Of a stretch of DNA of 64,000 nucleotides, positions 33,284 to 45,180 are shown piece by piece. The translations under genes were made by a program, and so were the position numbers. This DNA is from Peromyscus leucopus (taxonomy: Eukaryota > Chordata > Mammalia > Rodentia > Cricetidae), in contig NC_051070.1 of the NCBI RefSeq assembly GCF_004664715.2, forward strand, positions 72,854,200 through 72,918,199, given 5' to 3'. The notes under the pieces are model-generated. The model did no database searches and had not been told where the DNA came from. It was given only the letters and a program-made list of their open reading frames with translations. Position 1 is the stretch's first letter; every line of letters starts with the position of its first letter.

Positions 33284-35377
33284 TACACAAGCAATAAAAG
33301 GGCTGAGAAAGAAGTCAGAGAAACATCACCCTTTACAATAGCCACAAATAATATAAAATACCTTGGGATAACACTAACTAAACAAGTGAAGGACCTTTTT
33401 GATAAGAACTTTAAATCTCTAAAGAAAGAAATTGAAGAAGATATCAGAAAATGGAAGGATCTCCCATGCTCATGGATAGGTAGGATTAACATAGTAAAAA
33501 TGGCAATCTTACCTAAAGCAATCTACAGATTCAATGCAATCCCCATCAAAATCCCAACACAATTCTTCACAGACTTGGAAATAAAAATACTCAACTTCAT
33601 ATGAAAAAACAAAAGACCCAGGATAGCTAAAAGAATCCAATATGATAAAGCAACCTTTGGAGGCATTACCATCCCTGACCTCAAACTCTACTATAGAGCT
33701 ATAGTAATAAAAACAGCTTGGTACTGGTATAAAAACCAACATACGGACCAATGGAATCGAATTGAAGACCCTGACATTAATCCATGTACATATGAACACC
33801 TGGTTTTTGACAAAGGAACCAAAACTATACAATGGAAAAAAGAAAGCATCTTCAACAAATGGTGCTGACATAACTGGATGTCAATATGTAAAAGATTACA
33901 AATAGATCCATATCTGTCACCATGCACAAAACTCAAGTCCAAGTGGATCAAAGACCTGAACATAAATCCAGTTACACTAAACTTAATAGAAAAGAAAGTA
34001 GGAAACACTCTTGAACGCATTGGCACTGGAGACCATTTCCTAAATAAAACACCAACAGCACAGACCCTGAGCACAACAATTAATAAATGGGACCTCTCGA
34101 AATTGAGAAGCTTTTGCAGGGCAAAAGACACAGTCAATAAGACAAAAAGACAGCCAACAGAATGGGAAAAGATCTTCACCAACCCCACATCTGACAGAGG
34201 ATTGATCTCCACAGTATATAAAGAACTCAAGAAACTAGACATCAAAATACTGAACAGTCCAATTAAAAAATGGGCTAAAGAGCTAAACAGAGAATTCACA
34301 AAACAAGAACTACAAATGGCTGAAAGACATTTAAAGAAATGCAAATCAAAACGACCCTGAGATACCACCTTACACCTGTCAGAATGGCTACGATCAAAAA
34401 CGCCAATGACAGCCAATGTTGGAGAGGATGTGGAGCAAAGGGAACACTCCTCCACTGTTGGTGGGAATGTAAACTGTGGAAATCAGTATGGAGGTTTCTC
34501 AGAAAATTAGGAATCGAACTACCTCAAGACCCAGCCATCCCACTCTTGGGCATATACCCAAGGAATGCTGATTCATACCATAAAGATACATGCTCAGCTA
34601 TGTTCATAGCAGCACTATTTGTAATAGCCAGAACCTGGAAACAACCTAGATGCCCATCAACGGAAGAATGGATGGAAAAAATGTGGTACATATACACAAT
34701 GGAGTACTACTCAGCAGAGAAAAACAATGAAAGCATGAAATTTGCAGGCAAATGGATGGAACTAGAAAAAATCATCCTGAGTGAGGTAACCCAAACCCAG
34801 AAAGACAGTCATGGTATGTACTCACTCATAAGTGGATTCTAGATATAAAATAAAGAACAATCAGACCACAGCCCATAGAACCATAGAGGCTATATATATA
34901 GTATGGAGGTCCCTAGGACAACGGTGGCTTATAATAAATTTCGGTTCTACTCAATTATTGAAAAAAAATAGCCAAATGAATGGAAACACATGAACTATGA
35001 ACCAAAGGCTGAGGGGCCCCCAGCTGGATCAGGCCCTCTGAATAGGTGAGACAGTTGATTGGCTTGATCAGTTTGGGAGGCAACTAGGCAGTGGGACCAA
35101 GTCCTGTGCTCATTGCATGAGTTGGCTGTTTGAAACCTGGAACTTATGCAGGGACACTTGGCTCAGTCTGGGAGGAAGGGACTGGACCTGCCTGGACTGA
35201 GTCTACCAGGTTGATTGCAGTCCTCGGGGAGGATTTGCCCTGGAGGAGGTGGGAATGGGGGGTGGGCTGGGGATAAGGGGAGGGGTGGGAGGGGGGAGAA
35301 TAGGGGAACCCGTGGCTGACATGTAGAACTGAATGGCATTGTAAAATAAAATAAAATAAAATAAAAAATAGAAAATA
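33284..35377 (+). mobile_element. 5'-truncated L1 (LINE-1) with target-site duplication
   Basis: The L1 holds the 3' third of ORF2, a G-rich 3' UTR and an A-rich (AAAAT)n tail. The direct repeat AAAAGTTCAAGTAAA flanks it perfectly (33269-33283, 35378-35392). It is low in damage, so the insertion is fairly recent. About two thirds of the full element is missing at the 5' end, which is usual for L1. Confidence 0.97.
33386..34842 (+). pseudogene. L1 ORF2 C-terminal remnant
   Basis: The frame covers the region after the RT domain: [40 protein letters not shown] and [13 protein letters not shown]. Two TGA stops (33602-33604, 33866-33868) stand where Trp is conserved. A frameshift near 34340-34358 moves the rest into another frame, which contains the cysteine-rich motif C-x3-C-x7-H-x4-C ([18 protein letters not shown]) and ends at 34842. 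ORF2 normally supplies reverse transcriptase and endonuclease; this copy cannot. Confidence 0.95.
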
Positions 35378-35548
35378 AAAAGTTCAAGTAAACTTGGTTG
35401 TAGTTAGCATGTAGTTATTCCCAGTAAATGTACAGTTTCTGTGAAGATCTCTGAAATATTAAAATGAGTTCACAGACTTCCATTTTTCTTATGTTTTTGA
35501 CACCCAGAAGTACTCGTGAAATACATTTCAACATTTATAAAAACAAAG

Positions 35549-35600
35549 CCAGCTGGGTGTGTTGGCACATCCCAGCAATCCCAGAGCTTGGAGAAGGAGA
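35549..35600 (+). mobile_element. SINE (B1/B4-type) fragment
   Basis: 'agctgggtgtgttggcacatcccagcaatcccag' is the start of a B1-like element, cut by the provirus at 35601. 'aaaggccaatttaatctacagag' after the provirus (48048) may be its continuation. Confidence 0.5.
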
Positions 35601-35858
35601 TGTATAGGGTAAAAGAGCCAAGAAGAGAACACCCCCACCCTGACTTGGCTCCAAAACCAGGGCCAAAGGAAAGAACACCCTGACCCTGACTTGACCTTGA
35701 GATTAGGGCCAAGGAAAGAACACCCTGACCCTGACTTGACCCCAAGTCCAAGACTAGGGCCAAGAAAAAGAATCCCACCAATCCTGAGCTTGCCCCAAGT
35801 TCAGGTCACAAAAATCCCACCAATCCCGCCACCCTGGAAAGCTCCACCCTGCCCCCCC

Positions 35859-35907
<49 letters not shown>

Positions 35908-36088
35908 GAAACCCTATATAAAGCCTGACTTCTGCTCAGTTCCCTTGATGCTTCTGTCTGGGGCAGAGGCAGCCACCCTCTTGGGCCTCTCCCAGTAAAT
36001 CTCTTGTGTGAGGTATGCTGTGTGATATGACTTTATGGTGGTTCCTGACTGCCAGGATACCTTTCCCCTCAGAGATGTAACACTTGCA
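35601..36088 (+). mobile_element. 5' LTR of class I provirus
   Basis: TGTATAGGGTAAAAG... to ...GTAACACTTGCA. TATATAAA lies at 35915-35922 and an AGTAAA poly(A)-signal variant near 35993. U3 carries a tandem duplication of about 46 bp (about 35660-35752, 'gggccaa.ggaaagaacacc') and a (CA)n at 35861-35906, both absent from the 3' LTR. Confidence 0.9.
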
Positions 36089-36089
36089 T

Positions 36090-36107
36090 TGGTGTAACTT
36101 GGATAGG
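36090..36107 (+). promoter_or_regulatory. candidate primer binding site
   Basis: TGGTGTAACTTGGATAGG begins one base after the 5' LTR, where a retroviral primer site belongs. I could not name the matching tRNA. Confidence 0.45.
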
Positions 36108-36639
36108 CTCTGTTGGTGATTGTGCTTCCCCTCGGGGTCTGACCCTATCCCTCATCTCTAAGTCTACCTGCAAAAGACTCACCTTGGCGCTCACCGATCA
36201 CTCAGCACCCCATCCACCAGTGACAATTAGGTAAGGTCCCCCTTTCGGTGGGTGCTTCCCTGAGTCAGAGGAAGTGACCACTGAGTTCGGCACCCCTCTG
36301 GTACTCTTGGACGGGGAGGTGCACCCAGGCACAGTCTTTAGGGCTACGGCTGGCCGGCCCTCTCCACCTGGCCCCATCCCGGCCCTTAGAGCTGCAATCC
36401 TGCAGTTTCCTTAGGCCATTGTACCCCCTTTCTGCCCTCTTCTCCCACCTTTTCTCTGGAGCTACCTGTAATCCCACGGCTCCTCTTGGCCTTTATGGCT
36501 TTTGCAACCCCATTCCTGACCCTTTCCTGTGGATGTGACCCCCATTCTTTGCCTTCTGGCCTCCACAAAAGCCCTGGTACCAGGCACCAAGTCTGTCCTT
36601 GGGCTTGGCCAGGCTAGGCCCCTCACCCCTATTGAGTGT

Positions 36640-36959
36640 GTTGATGGCCCATGGCTTGTGTCATCCTTCAGGCCCCCCTGAGTCCTGGCGACGCCCTCGA
36701 CTATAGGTTGCGCTGTGGTTTTCCTCCCAGCCCCCTCTCTCATCCATGGGAATGGTGGCTTCCATACTCCCTCATTTCCCTCCCCTTTGGGATACCTCTC
36801 AAAAAACCTTCAGCCTCTATACCTGGCACCCAGCCTGAAGGGCCTAAACCTGTTAGCCTTTGCAATCAAATTTGGCCTCAATGTCCCTTAGATAATCAAT
36901 TCAAATTTCTGCCTAATGCCACCCTAGATCCCAGTAGTATTCAGGACATTTACAAATAG
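36640..36959 (+). pseudogene. gag N-terminal (matrix-like) remnant
   Basis: An open stretch of 102 codons contains PVSLCNQIWPQCPLDNQFKF and ends at a stop at 36959. Its location after the leader and before the capsid sequence fits gag matrix. Confidence 0.55.
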
Positions 36960-38041
36960 GAATGCAATCAGAGAAATGGAAAGAAACCTCCCGTCCTTAT
37001 GTTCAAACTTTCTTTTTTTTTCTTCTGCGAGCATTTTTTTTTGGGGGGGGGGTGGGTCTGGTCTCCCAGCCACACTGTGTAAATGTCCCGTCTTTTAAAT
37101 TACCCTTGATGGATCTGTAAGTTGGCTGCAAAGGACGAGTGGGGAGCCGGAACCAGCAGGAGGGGGAGAAGAGCAAGAGCAGGCCAGCTACAGCTAGCAC
37201 ACACCGGGGACACACTCCTTGCTGGCTTGTGTGTCCCTCCACTGCCTTCTTCAGAGTCCTCTGTCTATAGCCAGGGCCCAAACATTTCCTATCTCTAAGC
37301 CTTCTTTGGATTCAGTGTTACAGGGATTCGGGTGTCTTTTAGGTATGTGGGACGTTAGACTGTTGTTTTATGCTGTCCCACTTCGATGAAAAGCTGGCTC
37401 TGGAGTTGGGACGTGGCTCCCCCTCCTCTAGACCCAAGCATGCTCATTTAAAGGTTGCCTCCAAAAATCTCTGTCCCATATCAGGTGAGCCACCTGAGAG
37501 TGTGGCAAAGAAAGGAGAGAAAAACTAAATAAAGGGACAGACTGTACCCAAAGGGGACGATCACTACTCATCTCATACTCCTTTAGTTTTGGGTTAACTC
37601 TCTAAAACTTTTGCTAAGGTATAAATCTTACCTCAACATTTGTAAGACTGTTGTGTAAACTTACTGTGCCTCAAGATTTGTAAGCATACTGGGTATGATT
37701 AAAACCTTGTAAAATCTGTAACAAAAGCGTCCACTTAAAACTCGTAACACAGGGGTTGCTAGTTAAAAATCTACACCTGAGTAATTTTAAAGGAAACATG
37801 TGGCCTGGTGCCATATTAGCTGCTGTCCCCGCACTGGGATGGGGGCAGCCATGATGACTGACAGCTATCTTTGCTAGGGTTGGAAAGGATGGATTTTGAC
37901 ATGTGACTTCACATCCATCTTGATTAAAAGTGACCACATGGCATAAGCCAACCAAGGAAAAACCAGCTCTCCCTAGGTATAAAGCCCAAGCCAGATGGTT
38001 CTTCCACTATGTTTGATCATGCTAAAGATCCTCCTCCTTAT
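36960..38041 (+). other. provirus internal region, not assigned
   Basis: Between matrix-like and capsid-like gag pieces there is about 1 kb without retroviral coding similarity that I can see. T- and G-homopolymers lie near 37012-37050. It may include a further insertion. Confidence 0.35.
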
Positions 38042-38436
38042 TGTTAGTTATTATGCGGTGCTGTGTTATTCATTAAGCAGTGCAGTTTACCGTGCGAGAA
38101 AAGCCACAAGGCACAACAAAGCCCACTATACGAGTTTATTAAGAGAAGGAACAGAGAGGAATGTGCTTAGGCCTATGGAAGACTGTGCAGGGAGAGACAG
38201 GAAGAAGATGGGGGAGGAGTCTGTGACCTGCTTTTTATGGATTCCCCTACACATGTGCATATGGGCTTACGTAGCTACGACATGCATGTGCATAGATTAC
38301 ATGATCACACTGTGCGCAAATGATGTGACCACGCCATGCACAGATTACGTAGGACGTAAGGCCCCGGAATGACTAAGCCTCTTGCTTAGCTACTGGACAG
38401 CGCATGTAGCTGGGGGAGTGGCCAGGAATTCCAACA
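38042..38436 (-). mobile_element. IAP-like ERVK solo LTR (copy 2)
   Basis: TGTTAGTTATTATGCGG to GGAATTCCAACA, sister of 16375-16720 and in the same orientation. Flanks CTTAT and CTTAC are a near-perfect 5-bp duplication. It is inserted in the gag region of the class I provirus. Confidence 0.85.
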
Positions 38437-39575
38437 CTTACCATCCTCAACCCATAGTCCCTTCTCTCCTTCTCTGGTCTCTTCTGTTTCCATTCCCCCT
38501 CCTCAGCTATAGGCCACCTAAATCAACCCTCTCGGCTGCCCACCTTCAGCCCACAGTCCTCTTGCTGCTTGCTCCTGCTCCACCACGGAACCCCCTTTCT
38601 CCCCCTACCTGGCCTAAACAGGCCATGGTTCTCCCTTGTGGGAGGTTGCCACAGTGGATGGCTTGGTCAGAGTACACATCCCCTTCTCACTAAATGAACT
38701 CTGTCAGATAAAAAAGAGATTGGCATCCTATACCACTAATTCTCCCACCTTTATTAAGAATTCCAGTATATTACCCAATCTCACAACCTCACCTTCCATG
38801 ACGTTTATGAGTCTCACCAACAATTTTCTCGCAGGGACACACAGGCAAGCCTGGGACCAGGATAGGGCACATGCAGGCGAAACCCACCAAACTAATGCCA
38901 CCCACCCTGTCAGGGCTGAGGCCATGCCCCAGGAACCCTGAATGGAATTACAAGACCCTAGGGACATCCTAGCCAAGAATTAATTTATAACCTGCCTCCT
39001 AACTGGTCTCTGCAAGGCTACCCTTAGAGCGGCAATTTATGAAAAAAGCCAAGAGGCCATCCAGGATAAACATCAAAACCCACCTCAATTCCTAGACTGC
39101 CTTACAAAGGCCCTCTTATATACCAGTCTGGATCTCAAGACCCCTGATGGCAAACAACTCCTTATGACCTGCTTCTTCTCCCAGAGTTTCCCTGATATTA
39201 GGGCCTAATTTAAATGTCTAGAGAAAGGACCCCTGGACTCCACAGGCAGAAGTCTTAGCCATGGCCTTCAAAGTGTGCATACCATGGGAGAGATGAGAAA
39301 GCCTGAAAACAAAACTACCTGATAGCTAAGGCCTTTCATCCGGCTATAGCAGCTTCCCAGGCTCCCAAAGCCCCAAAAAACCTCCAGGTCCCTGTTTCAA
39401 ATGCTGTCAGAAGGATCATCGGGTCCAGGTCTGTCTGGACCCTTGCAAACCATTCAGACCAGGCCCATGGAGCCATCAAGAGGAACATTGGGTCACTGAC
39501 TGTCCTCATGTCCCTTCCAGCATGGGGACATCAGGCCAGGATTGCCCTCCAGCCGACCACCTAGGTCTGGCCCTG
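38437..39575 (+). pseudogene. gag capsid and nucleocapsid remnant
   Basis: The capsid part includes VHIPFSLNELCQIKKRLASY (about 38663-38722). The nucleocapsid has one complete C-x2-C-x4-H-x4-C zinc knuckle (CFKCCQKDHRVQVC; Cys codons at 39393, 39402 and 39432, His at 39417). A second knuckle keeps only its end (HWVTDC). Multiple stops break the frame. Confidence 0.8.
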
Positions 39576-40052
39576 TATGGTGATATTTTATTTGTGCTGA
39601 AATGTGGTGATATTTTATTTGTATGTTAATAAAGTTTGCCTGGAGATTAGAGGAAATAGCAAACCAGTAAACACAAAAGTCAGGCAGTGGTAGCACACAC
39701 CCTTCATTTGATCACTTGGCAAGCAGGGTCTCTGTGTGTTCAAGGACACACTAGGGAACAGCCAAGCGTGGTGACACACACCTTTAATCCCAGTACCAAC
39801 CATAGAGGCCTGGAGGTCTGTACAGACAGGCAGGGACAAAGAAGTGAGGTAGCTGGGCTAAGAGACAATGAGAGGGCAGAACAGCAAGGCAATAAAGGCC
39901 TGGGTAGACAGGAAGTAGAGCACTTTTGGTAGCTGCAGAGCTGGAGAGGTAAGGTTGGTGGCTATCACTATTTCCCTGATCTCTAAGGCTTTCACCCCTA
40001 TATTGAGCTCCATGTTCTTTATTTAATAAGACCATTTAGAAATTTGTCTACA
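39576..40052 (+). mobile_element. ERVK-like solo LTR (family G) in provirus
   Basis: TATGGTGATATTTTA... to ...TTTGTCTACA, with a perfect 6-bp duplication GCCCTG (39570-39575, 40053-40058). It carries B1-like passages ('ctttaatcccagtaccaacc') that look captured in the LTR family. It is the same family as 61456-61930. Confidence 0.92.
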
Positions 40053-40400
40053 GCCCTGGACAACTGAGGAGTTCCAGGCTCCCTTGGCCTGACCACCACC
40101 ACCTCTGACAGGAAGCCTCAGGTAGTCATCACAGTATAGAGTGACCCATCTCCTTCCTTCTGAACACTGGGGCCACTTTTTCAGTCCTGGTGGAGTTTTG
40201 GGGATCCAACTCTCCTCATTCCCCTATTTTCAGGGTATGAGACAATATTGCCTTGCCAGCCTCACCAAACCCCACCACATAGCTGTATCTTTAAGGGTAT
40301 CCCTCTTACCCACCCTTTCCTAGTGGCACCAACCTGTCCCACCCCCTTGCTGGGAAGGGACTTCCTATCCAACGTGGGAGCCTCTATTTCCTTTGTTTCC
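40053..40400 (+). pseudogene. class I protease remnant
   Basis: The active-site segment reads LNTGATFSVLVE; the catalytic Asp is replaced by Asn (codon AAC at 40163-40165). The conserved C-terminal motif LLGRDFL lies near 40350. Catalysis would be lost. Confidence 0.75.
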
Positions 40401-40499
40401 CCAATCTGCTTGACTCCAGGCCTGCCAACCATTCCCCTCCTCCTCATCATCCTTCTCCTCCTCCTCCTTTTCCTCCTGCAAACCACATAATCTAATACA

Positions 40500-41193
40500 C
40501 CTTTCCCTTCACTGGCCTCTCGGATGGATGCCCAAGTATGGGACACCCAAAACCCCACCATAGCCAAACATCACCTCCCTCTCCTCATTCAACTGTAAAA
40601 TTCCACCAAGTATGCACCCAGGCTCAACACCCACGTTCTCTCCAAAGCCTCGGGGGACTTACGCCTCTCATCTCTGACCTCTAACAGGAATGTGCTGCGC
40701 CCCACTTCTTCCCCCTTTAACACCCCCATACTTGTGGTTAAACAACCCAATGGCACCTACCCCCTTGTTCAAGATCTCTGACTTATCAGCTCGGCGGTGG
40801 TTCCCCTTCACCCTGTAGTACCCAAGCCCTATACTCTCCTCTCCGCCATCCCCTCAGAGACCTCCCATTTCTCTGTCCTAGACCTCAGGATGCCTTCTTT
40901 TCCATTCCTCTCAATCCCCGATTACAAAATGTTTTTGCCTTTACTTGGACTGACCTGGATACTCACCTTTCCACCCAACTCTCCTGGACTGTCCTCTCCC
41001 AGGGGTTCTGGAACATCCCACATCTATTTGGCCAGGCTCTGGCCTCTGACTTATCCTCTCTGTCTCTTCCTAAATCCAAGCTTATGCAATGCATAGACAA
41101 TCTTCTCTTTGTAGTCCACCCTTGCAAATTAGACAGACCAATACCTCTACCTTATTAAACTTTCTGTTCAGCCTGGGATATAGGGTCTCACTT

Positions 41194-41230
<37 letters not shown>

Positions 41231-42090
41231 CTTTTTTTTGGTTTTTCCAGACAGGGTTTCTCTGTGTAGATTTGCGCCTTTCCTGGAACTCACTTGGTAG
41301 CCCAGGCTGGCCTCGAACTCACAGAGATCCGCCTGCCTCTGCCTCCCGAGTGCTGGGATTAAAGGCGTGCACCACCACCGCCCGGCTGGGTCTCACTTTC
41401 TAAGGTCCAGCGGTCCATCATTACCTGAGATTAGCTATCACTCCAACAACCCACAAGGCCATTACCCTAGATAAAAAACACATAATTCGGTCACTCACAG
41501 TCTCGACAACCAAGGATGAATTGCTGTCCATCCTAGGGATGGTTGGTTTCTTACACTCTTGGATCCCCTTCTTCCTGCCCACCCCCTATAAGAGGCAGCC
41601 TTTGGCCCCTCACACAAACCCTTCCTTGTACACATTACTAAGCCCTTTCATAAGCTTCATTGTGCCCTCCTCCAGGCCCCGGCCCTACACCTTCCAGATT
41701 TGATTCACCCCTTCTCACTGTATGTCATAGAGAAGGAAGGAATATGCCTTCAGGGTCCTGAGTCACCAACTGGGACCTTCCTTTGCTCCTGTTGAATACT
41801 TATCAAAAAAACTGGACCGTACTATCCAAGGATGAGCACCTTGGCTGTATGCTCTGGCCACAGCCAAACTTCTTATACACAAATCAAAAAAGTTAACCTT
41901 TGGGTCACCCATTAATGTCTTCTCTTTTCTCCACCTATCCTCTCCTAACATATAAGGGTCTCCAAACGCTATCTCCTTCCAGAGTTCTCTCTCTTCAGGT
42001 AGCATTGGTAGAGGATGCTATACTTACCTTTCAGCCACGCTCACATCTCAACATTTCAAACGGACTCAAGTTGCTGGTTTGACTCTGTCC
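40500..42090 (+). pseudogene. class I reverse transcriptase remnant
   Basis: Recognisable parts are TPILVVKQPNGTYPLVQDL (about 40725-40781), YTLLSAIP and FSVLDLRM (about 40830-40890), LSQGF (about 40994-41008) and the catalytic motif as CIDN (41090-41101) in the same frame, where YxDD is expected. Both the Tyr and the second Asp are changed. A B1 at 41197-41387 follows, and the connection-like PVEYLSKKLD lies near 41790-41820. Integrase was not recognised. Confidence 0.8.
41197..41387 (-). mobile_element. B1 SINE with 14-bp TSD in pol
   Basis: Near-consensus B1 in reverse orientation with about 31 T. The perfect direct repeat GGGTCTCACTTTCT (41183-41196, 41388-41401) marks the insertion. Confidence 0.96.
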
Positions 42091-43334
42091 AGGTATGTAC
42101 AGATCATTTGTTTCTGCTGGCTTCTGCCACCCATCATATTTGCTTCCAAATTCTAGAGTCTGTCTCTTCAGCTGCCTCTTCCTCCACCTGCTCTTGCAAT
42201 CTCTCTGTCTTTGCCCACTTAGTAGGCGTCCTCTCTCTGGCACCTGGAGCCTGCTACACCCTCCAGGCCCCACCCTGTGGGCAACTCTCTAGTTATTAAG
42301 ACACTTGCTCCTCTCCCTGTGCTGGAATCTTCCTTGTTTCTTTGCCTCCTCCCCCTAGGAGCTGCCTGCTAAGTCCCGCAGCTGCCTTAAGCCCTTCTGG
42401 GCCTCTATGACCCTGTCCCTCCTGTCTCTCAGCTCCATCCTGGAAGTCTCCCAGCTTTTCTATGCCCTCCTGGGCTTCTCTCTTGCCCCTCAGCTCCCAC
42501 TTGAAGCTTATAGAAACTCCCTGCAGTGGAGTTTGCTTTGTGACCCTTCCTCTCTTTTTCTACGGACTCAGATTTTATTAAAGCCTGGCCCTGTTACTAC
42601 AAACAGCTTGGCCTCAGGACAGTTCAAATGGCCTAAGTTAGCATGCTCAATGTTCAATGATGGCAACTCCTGCCATTGCACCAATTATTCCTGCCCCTCG
42701 CCAGGACAGCATGGGAGAGCTGCCCCTGGTGGTGTCAGTATGGGGGAGCTGACCCCGAGGGTGTGAGAGCAGGAAAGCAGGAGAACTGGCCCCACCACTA
42801 CCATCACTGATGCAAGAGGTGAACGAGCCCTCGCCACCGCATGGAAGAGGAGGGGGAAGTGGCCAGCTATCCCACTCTACACGCTCAAGGCCAGCTCACC
42901 CTAGCCTCCACCGGTAGGGTCAGCACTACTGTGCTGCCCAGGCATGGAGCAGGTCCCGCCTCCCTGAGTGCTGCAGCTGGTAAGGGGGAGGGTCGGCTCC
43001 CTCATCGGTCACAGGCAGAGAGGGGGTAAGGAGGCCATCTCTCCCTGCCCACTCCTCTGGGTGACAGACAAGTCGTGGGGACCACTCTCCCACTCCCCCC
43101 ACACCCTGCCTTATAAACGCCTTGTCTAGACTTCTTCAACAACAGATCCAAAAGATTTCTACCCAGGTTTCTAATCAGTTGCTCTTATAGGATTACCAGC
43201 CCCTAGTTACAGTGCCAGAGGTCTGCAACTTCCAATCATACCCTGGTGAAGGTCAAGTTTGCCCCCAATCAACAGGAAGTAGTCTAATGATAACACCATC
43301 CCCTGTCCAACCCAAGCTGTTTATTAATAATAAA
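42091..43334 (+). other. provirus 3' internal region (env position)
   Basis: This stands where env should be, but I see no clear envelope motif. Reading frames are short. It is C/T-rich to 42600, and the pyrimidine composition inflates some frames. Confidence 0.4.
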
Positions 43335-43348
43335 CAAAAAGGGGGGAA
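43335..43348 (+). promoter_or_regulatory. polypurine tract
   Basis: 'aaaaaggggggaa' lies immediately before TGTAGGGT, the start of the 3' LTR. This is the expected plus-strand primer site and confirms the orientation. Confidence 0.85.
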
Positions 43349-43615
43349 TGTAGGGTAAAAGGGCCAAGGAAAGAACTCTCTTACCCTGACCTGATTCTAA
43401 GACCAGGGCCAAGGGAAAGAAAAAGACTCCCACCAATCTCTGAGCTTGCCCCAAGATCAGGCCACAAAAATTCCACCAATCCCAGGCTACCCTGGAAAGC
43501 TCCCCCTCCCCCAAGAAACCCTATATAAAACCCGACATCTGCTCAGCTCCCTGCTGCTTCTCTCTGGAGCAGAGACAACCACCCTCGTGGTTTTTCCCTC
43601 CCAATAAATCTCTTG
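43349..43615 (+). mobile_element. 3' LTR of class I provirus, left part
   Basis: TGTAGGGTAAAAGGGCC..., TATATAAA at 43522-43529 and AATAAA at 43603-43608. It stops at 'aatctcttg', where the second provirus begins. The continuation is at 47958-48047. Confidence 0.92.
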
Positions 43616-44057
43616 TGCTGTGAGATGTCTTTCTGATCCAATTTTTTTGTTTGTTTGTTTTTCTTCAAGACAGGGTTTCTCTGTGTAGCTTTGCGCCTTT
43701 CCTGAACTCACTTGGTAGCCCAGGCTGACCTCAAACTCACAGAGATTCCCCCTGGCTCTGCCTCCCCAGTGCTGGGATTAAAGGTGTGCCATCACTGCCC
43801 AGCTGAGACGTCTTTCTGTATGCTGTGAATATGTGTTGGGGCAGATGCTGGGAGCCGCTACCAGGAAAATAAGATGTGAGAGACCAGATGTGCCATGAAG
43901 CCACGTGGCAAAACATGGATTAATAGGAATGGGTTGAGTTAAGTTGTAAGAGCTAGCTAGCAAGAAGCCTGAGCCATAGGCCATACAGTTTGTAATTAAT
44001 ATAAGTCTCTATGTGTTTACTTGTGACTGGGCAGGACACAGGAAACTTCTAGCTACA
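43616..44057 (+). mobile_element. 5' LTR of MYS-like provirus
   Basis: TGCTGTGAGATGTCTTTCTG..., split by a B1, resuming 'tatgctgtgaatatgtgttg' and ending 'acttctagctaca'. It lacks the CCAAT-like block 'gattggttgataaataaagc' found in the 56550 copy, so it has an internal deletion. Confidence 0.85.
43636..43803 (-). mobile_element. B1 SINE in MYS-like LTR
   Basis: Reverse B1 flanked by TGAGATGTCTTTCTG (43621-43635) and TGAGACGTCTTTCTG (43804-43818), a 15-bp duplication with one difference. Confidence 0.95.
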
Positions 44058-44059
44058 TT

Positions 44060-44078
44060 TAGTGCCCATACGTGGTGG
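44060..44078 (+). promoter_or_regulatory. Lys-type primer binding site
   Basis: 'tagtgcccatacgtggtgg', directly after the LTR, is a degraded match to a tRNA-Lys primer site (GGCGCCCAACGTGGGG type). This supports a class II assignment. Confidence 0.6.
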
Positions 44079-44199
44079 CAAGAGTTTCTACCTAAAACCT
44101 GAGAGAACTTAAGAAGAAATTCTAGAACAGAGCTAAAAGCAGCTTCCTAGTCCCTGACTCTCATTATGGGCCATGGTCACGATGGGCTTCAGCAGACTC

Positions 44200-45180
44200 G
44201 GAAACTAAGGGGGTCCAGCCCCTTAATAGTCCCCTCCCAGGGTCTGGGGAAGAATCTACAACCAGCTGATAATTTAATCTTTGACAAAAAGAAATGAATC
44301 TCTGTACACGAAACTCCTTAGTCCACACACTTTATTCTTCTGAGTCAGTTCTCTCTACACAGCCTCTATTCTGCTCTCATGCCTAGCTCCCTTCTTGCCT
44401 GATTTGTCTCTACCTTTATCTGTTGTCTCCTCTAAGTTCTATCTTAATTCTCTCATCTTAGTTCTGCCCCAATCTAGGTTCTCATCCATCTAGTTCCTTC
44501 CCATCTCGACTCCTCTCCCATCTCCTTCTCTCTCATCTTGTTCTTCCCCACCTGGCTCTTCCTCATCTTCCATCTTGCTTCTCTAGTACTCTCTTCTAGC
44601 CCTTCAATCTAGTTCTTCCCATCTAGTTTGTTCCTCTCCAGTTCTTACCCATCTAGTTCTTCTGTTCTCTTTTTTCCTCTCTCTCCTCCTCTCTGTCTCC
44701 TTATTCTCTCCATTCCCTCTAAATCTCTCAGGAATCCAGTTATAAACCCAAGCAATAGCAATCCTCTGGCAAGAGCAAGGTCACCAGGCTTGAATTCTTA
44801 TGGGGTCATAAAGGCAGGTAAGAATTTTCCTCAGGCAGTGACCACCAGGCTTTCTTTTACAACCCAAAGGGAAGTGGTAAAGGAGGAGAGAGCTAATGAT
44901 AGGTTAGTATATGAAGAAGGGAATTTATGTGCTCAATCTACATTCCTAGAAGTGGTTAGGTAAGAAATTAGGAGTCTATCAGTAAGAAAGGAGGCTCTCA
45001 CCCTAAATTGCACAAGAAATAAAGCTATCCTCCTGACCTAGGAGACAGGTGTTGTTTCATTTGGGCTTGGATGCTTGATAGGTATTTTAGTTCTTGGAGG
45101 CACACATAGCATTACAAGAAAATTACTGTAGGAACCAGCTAATATATATACAAAAGCTAAAATATCACCAAGACTTCTTA
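44200..45180 (+). other. MYS-like provirus leader, CT-rich
   Basis: A long pyrimidine-rich stretch (44330-44720) has imperfect 'catctagttctt' type repeats. No coding domain is recognised. Confidence 0.5.

Noticed and set aside
42407..42766. Possible env surface protein in the class I provirus
   Set aside because: The 119-codon frame is in the right place but has no clear envelope motif (no CxxC pair, furin site or fusion peptide), so I left it unassigned.
44628..44963. 111-codon frame in the CT-rich region
   Set aside because: Pyrimidine-rich composition inside a retroelement; no domain.
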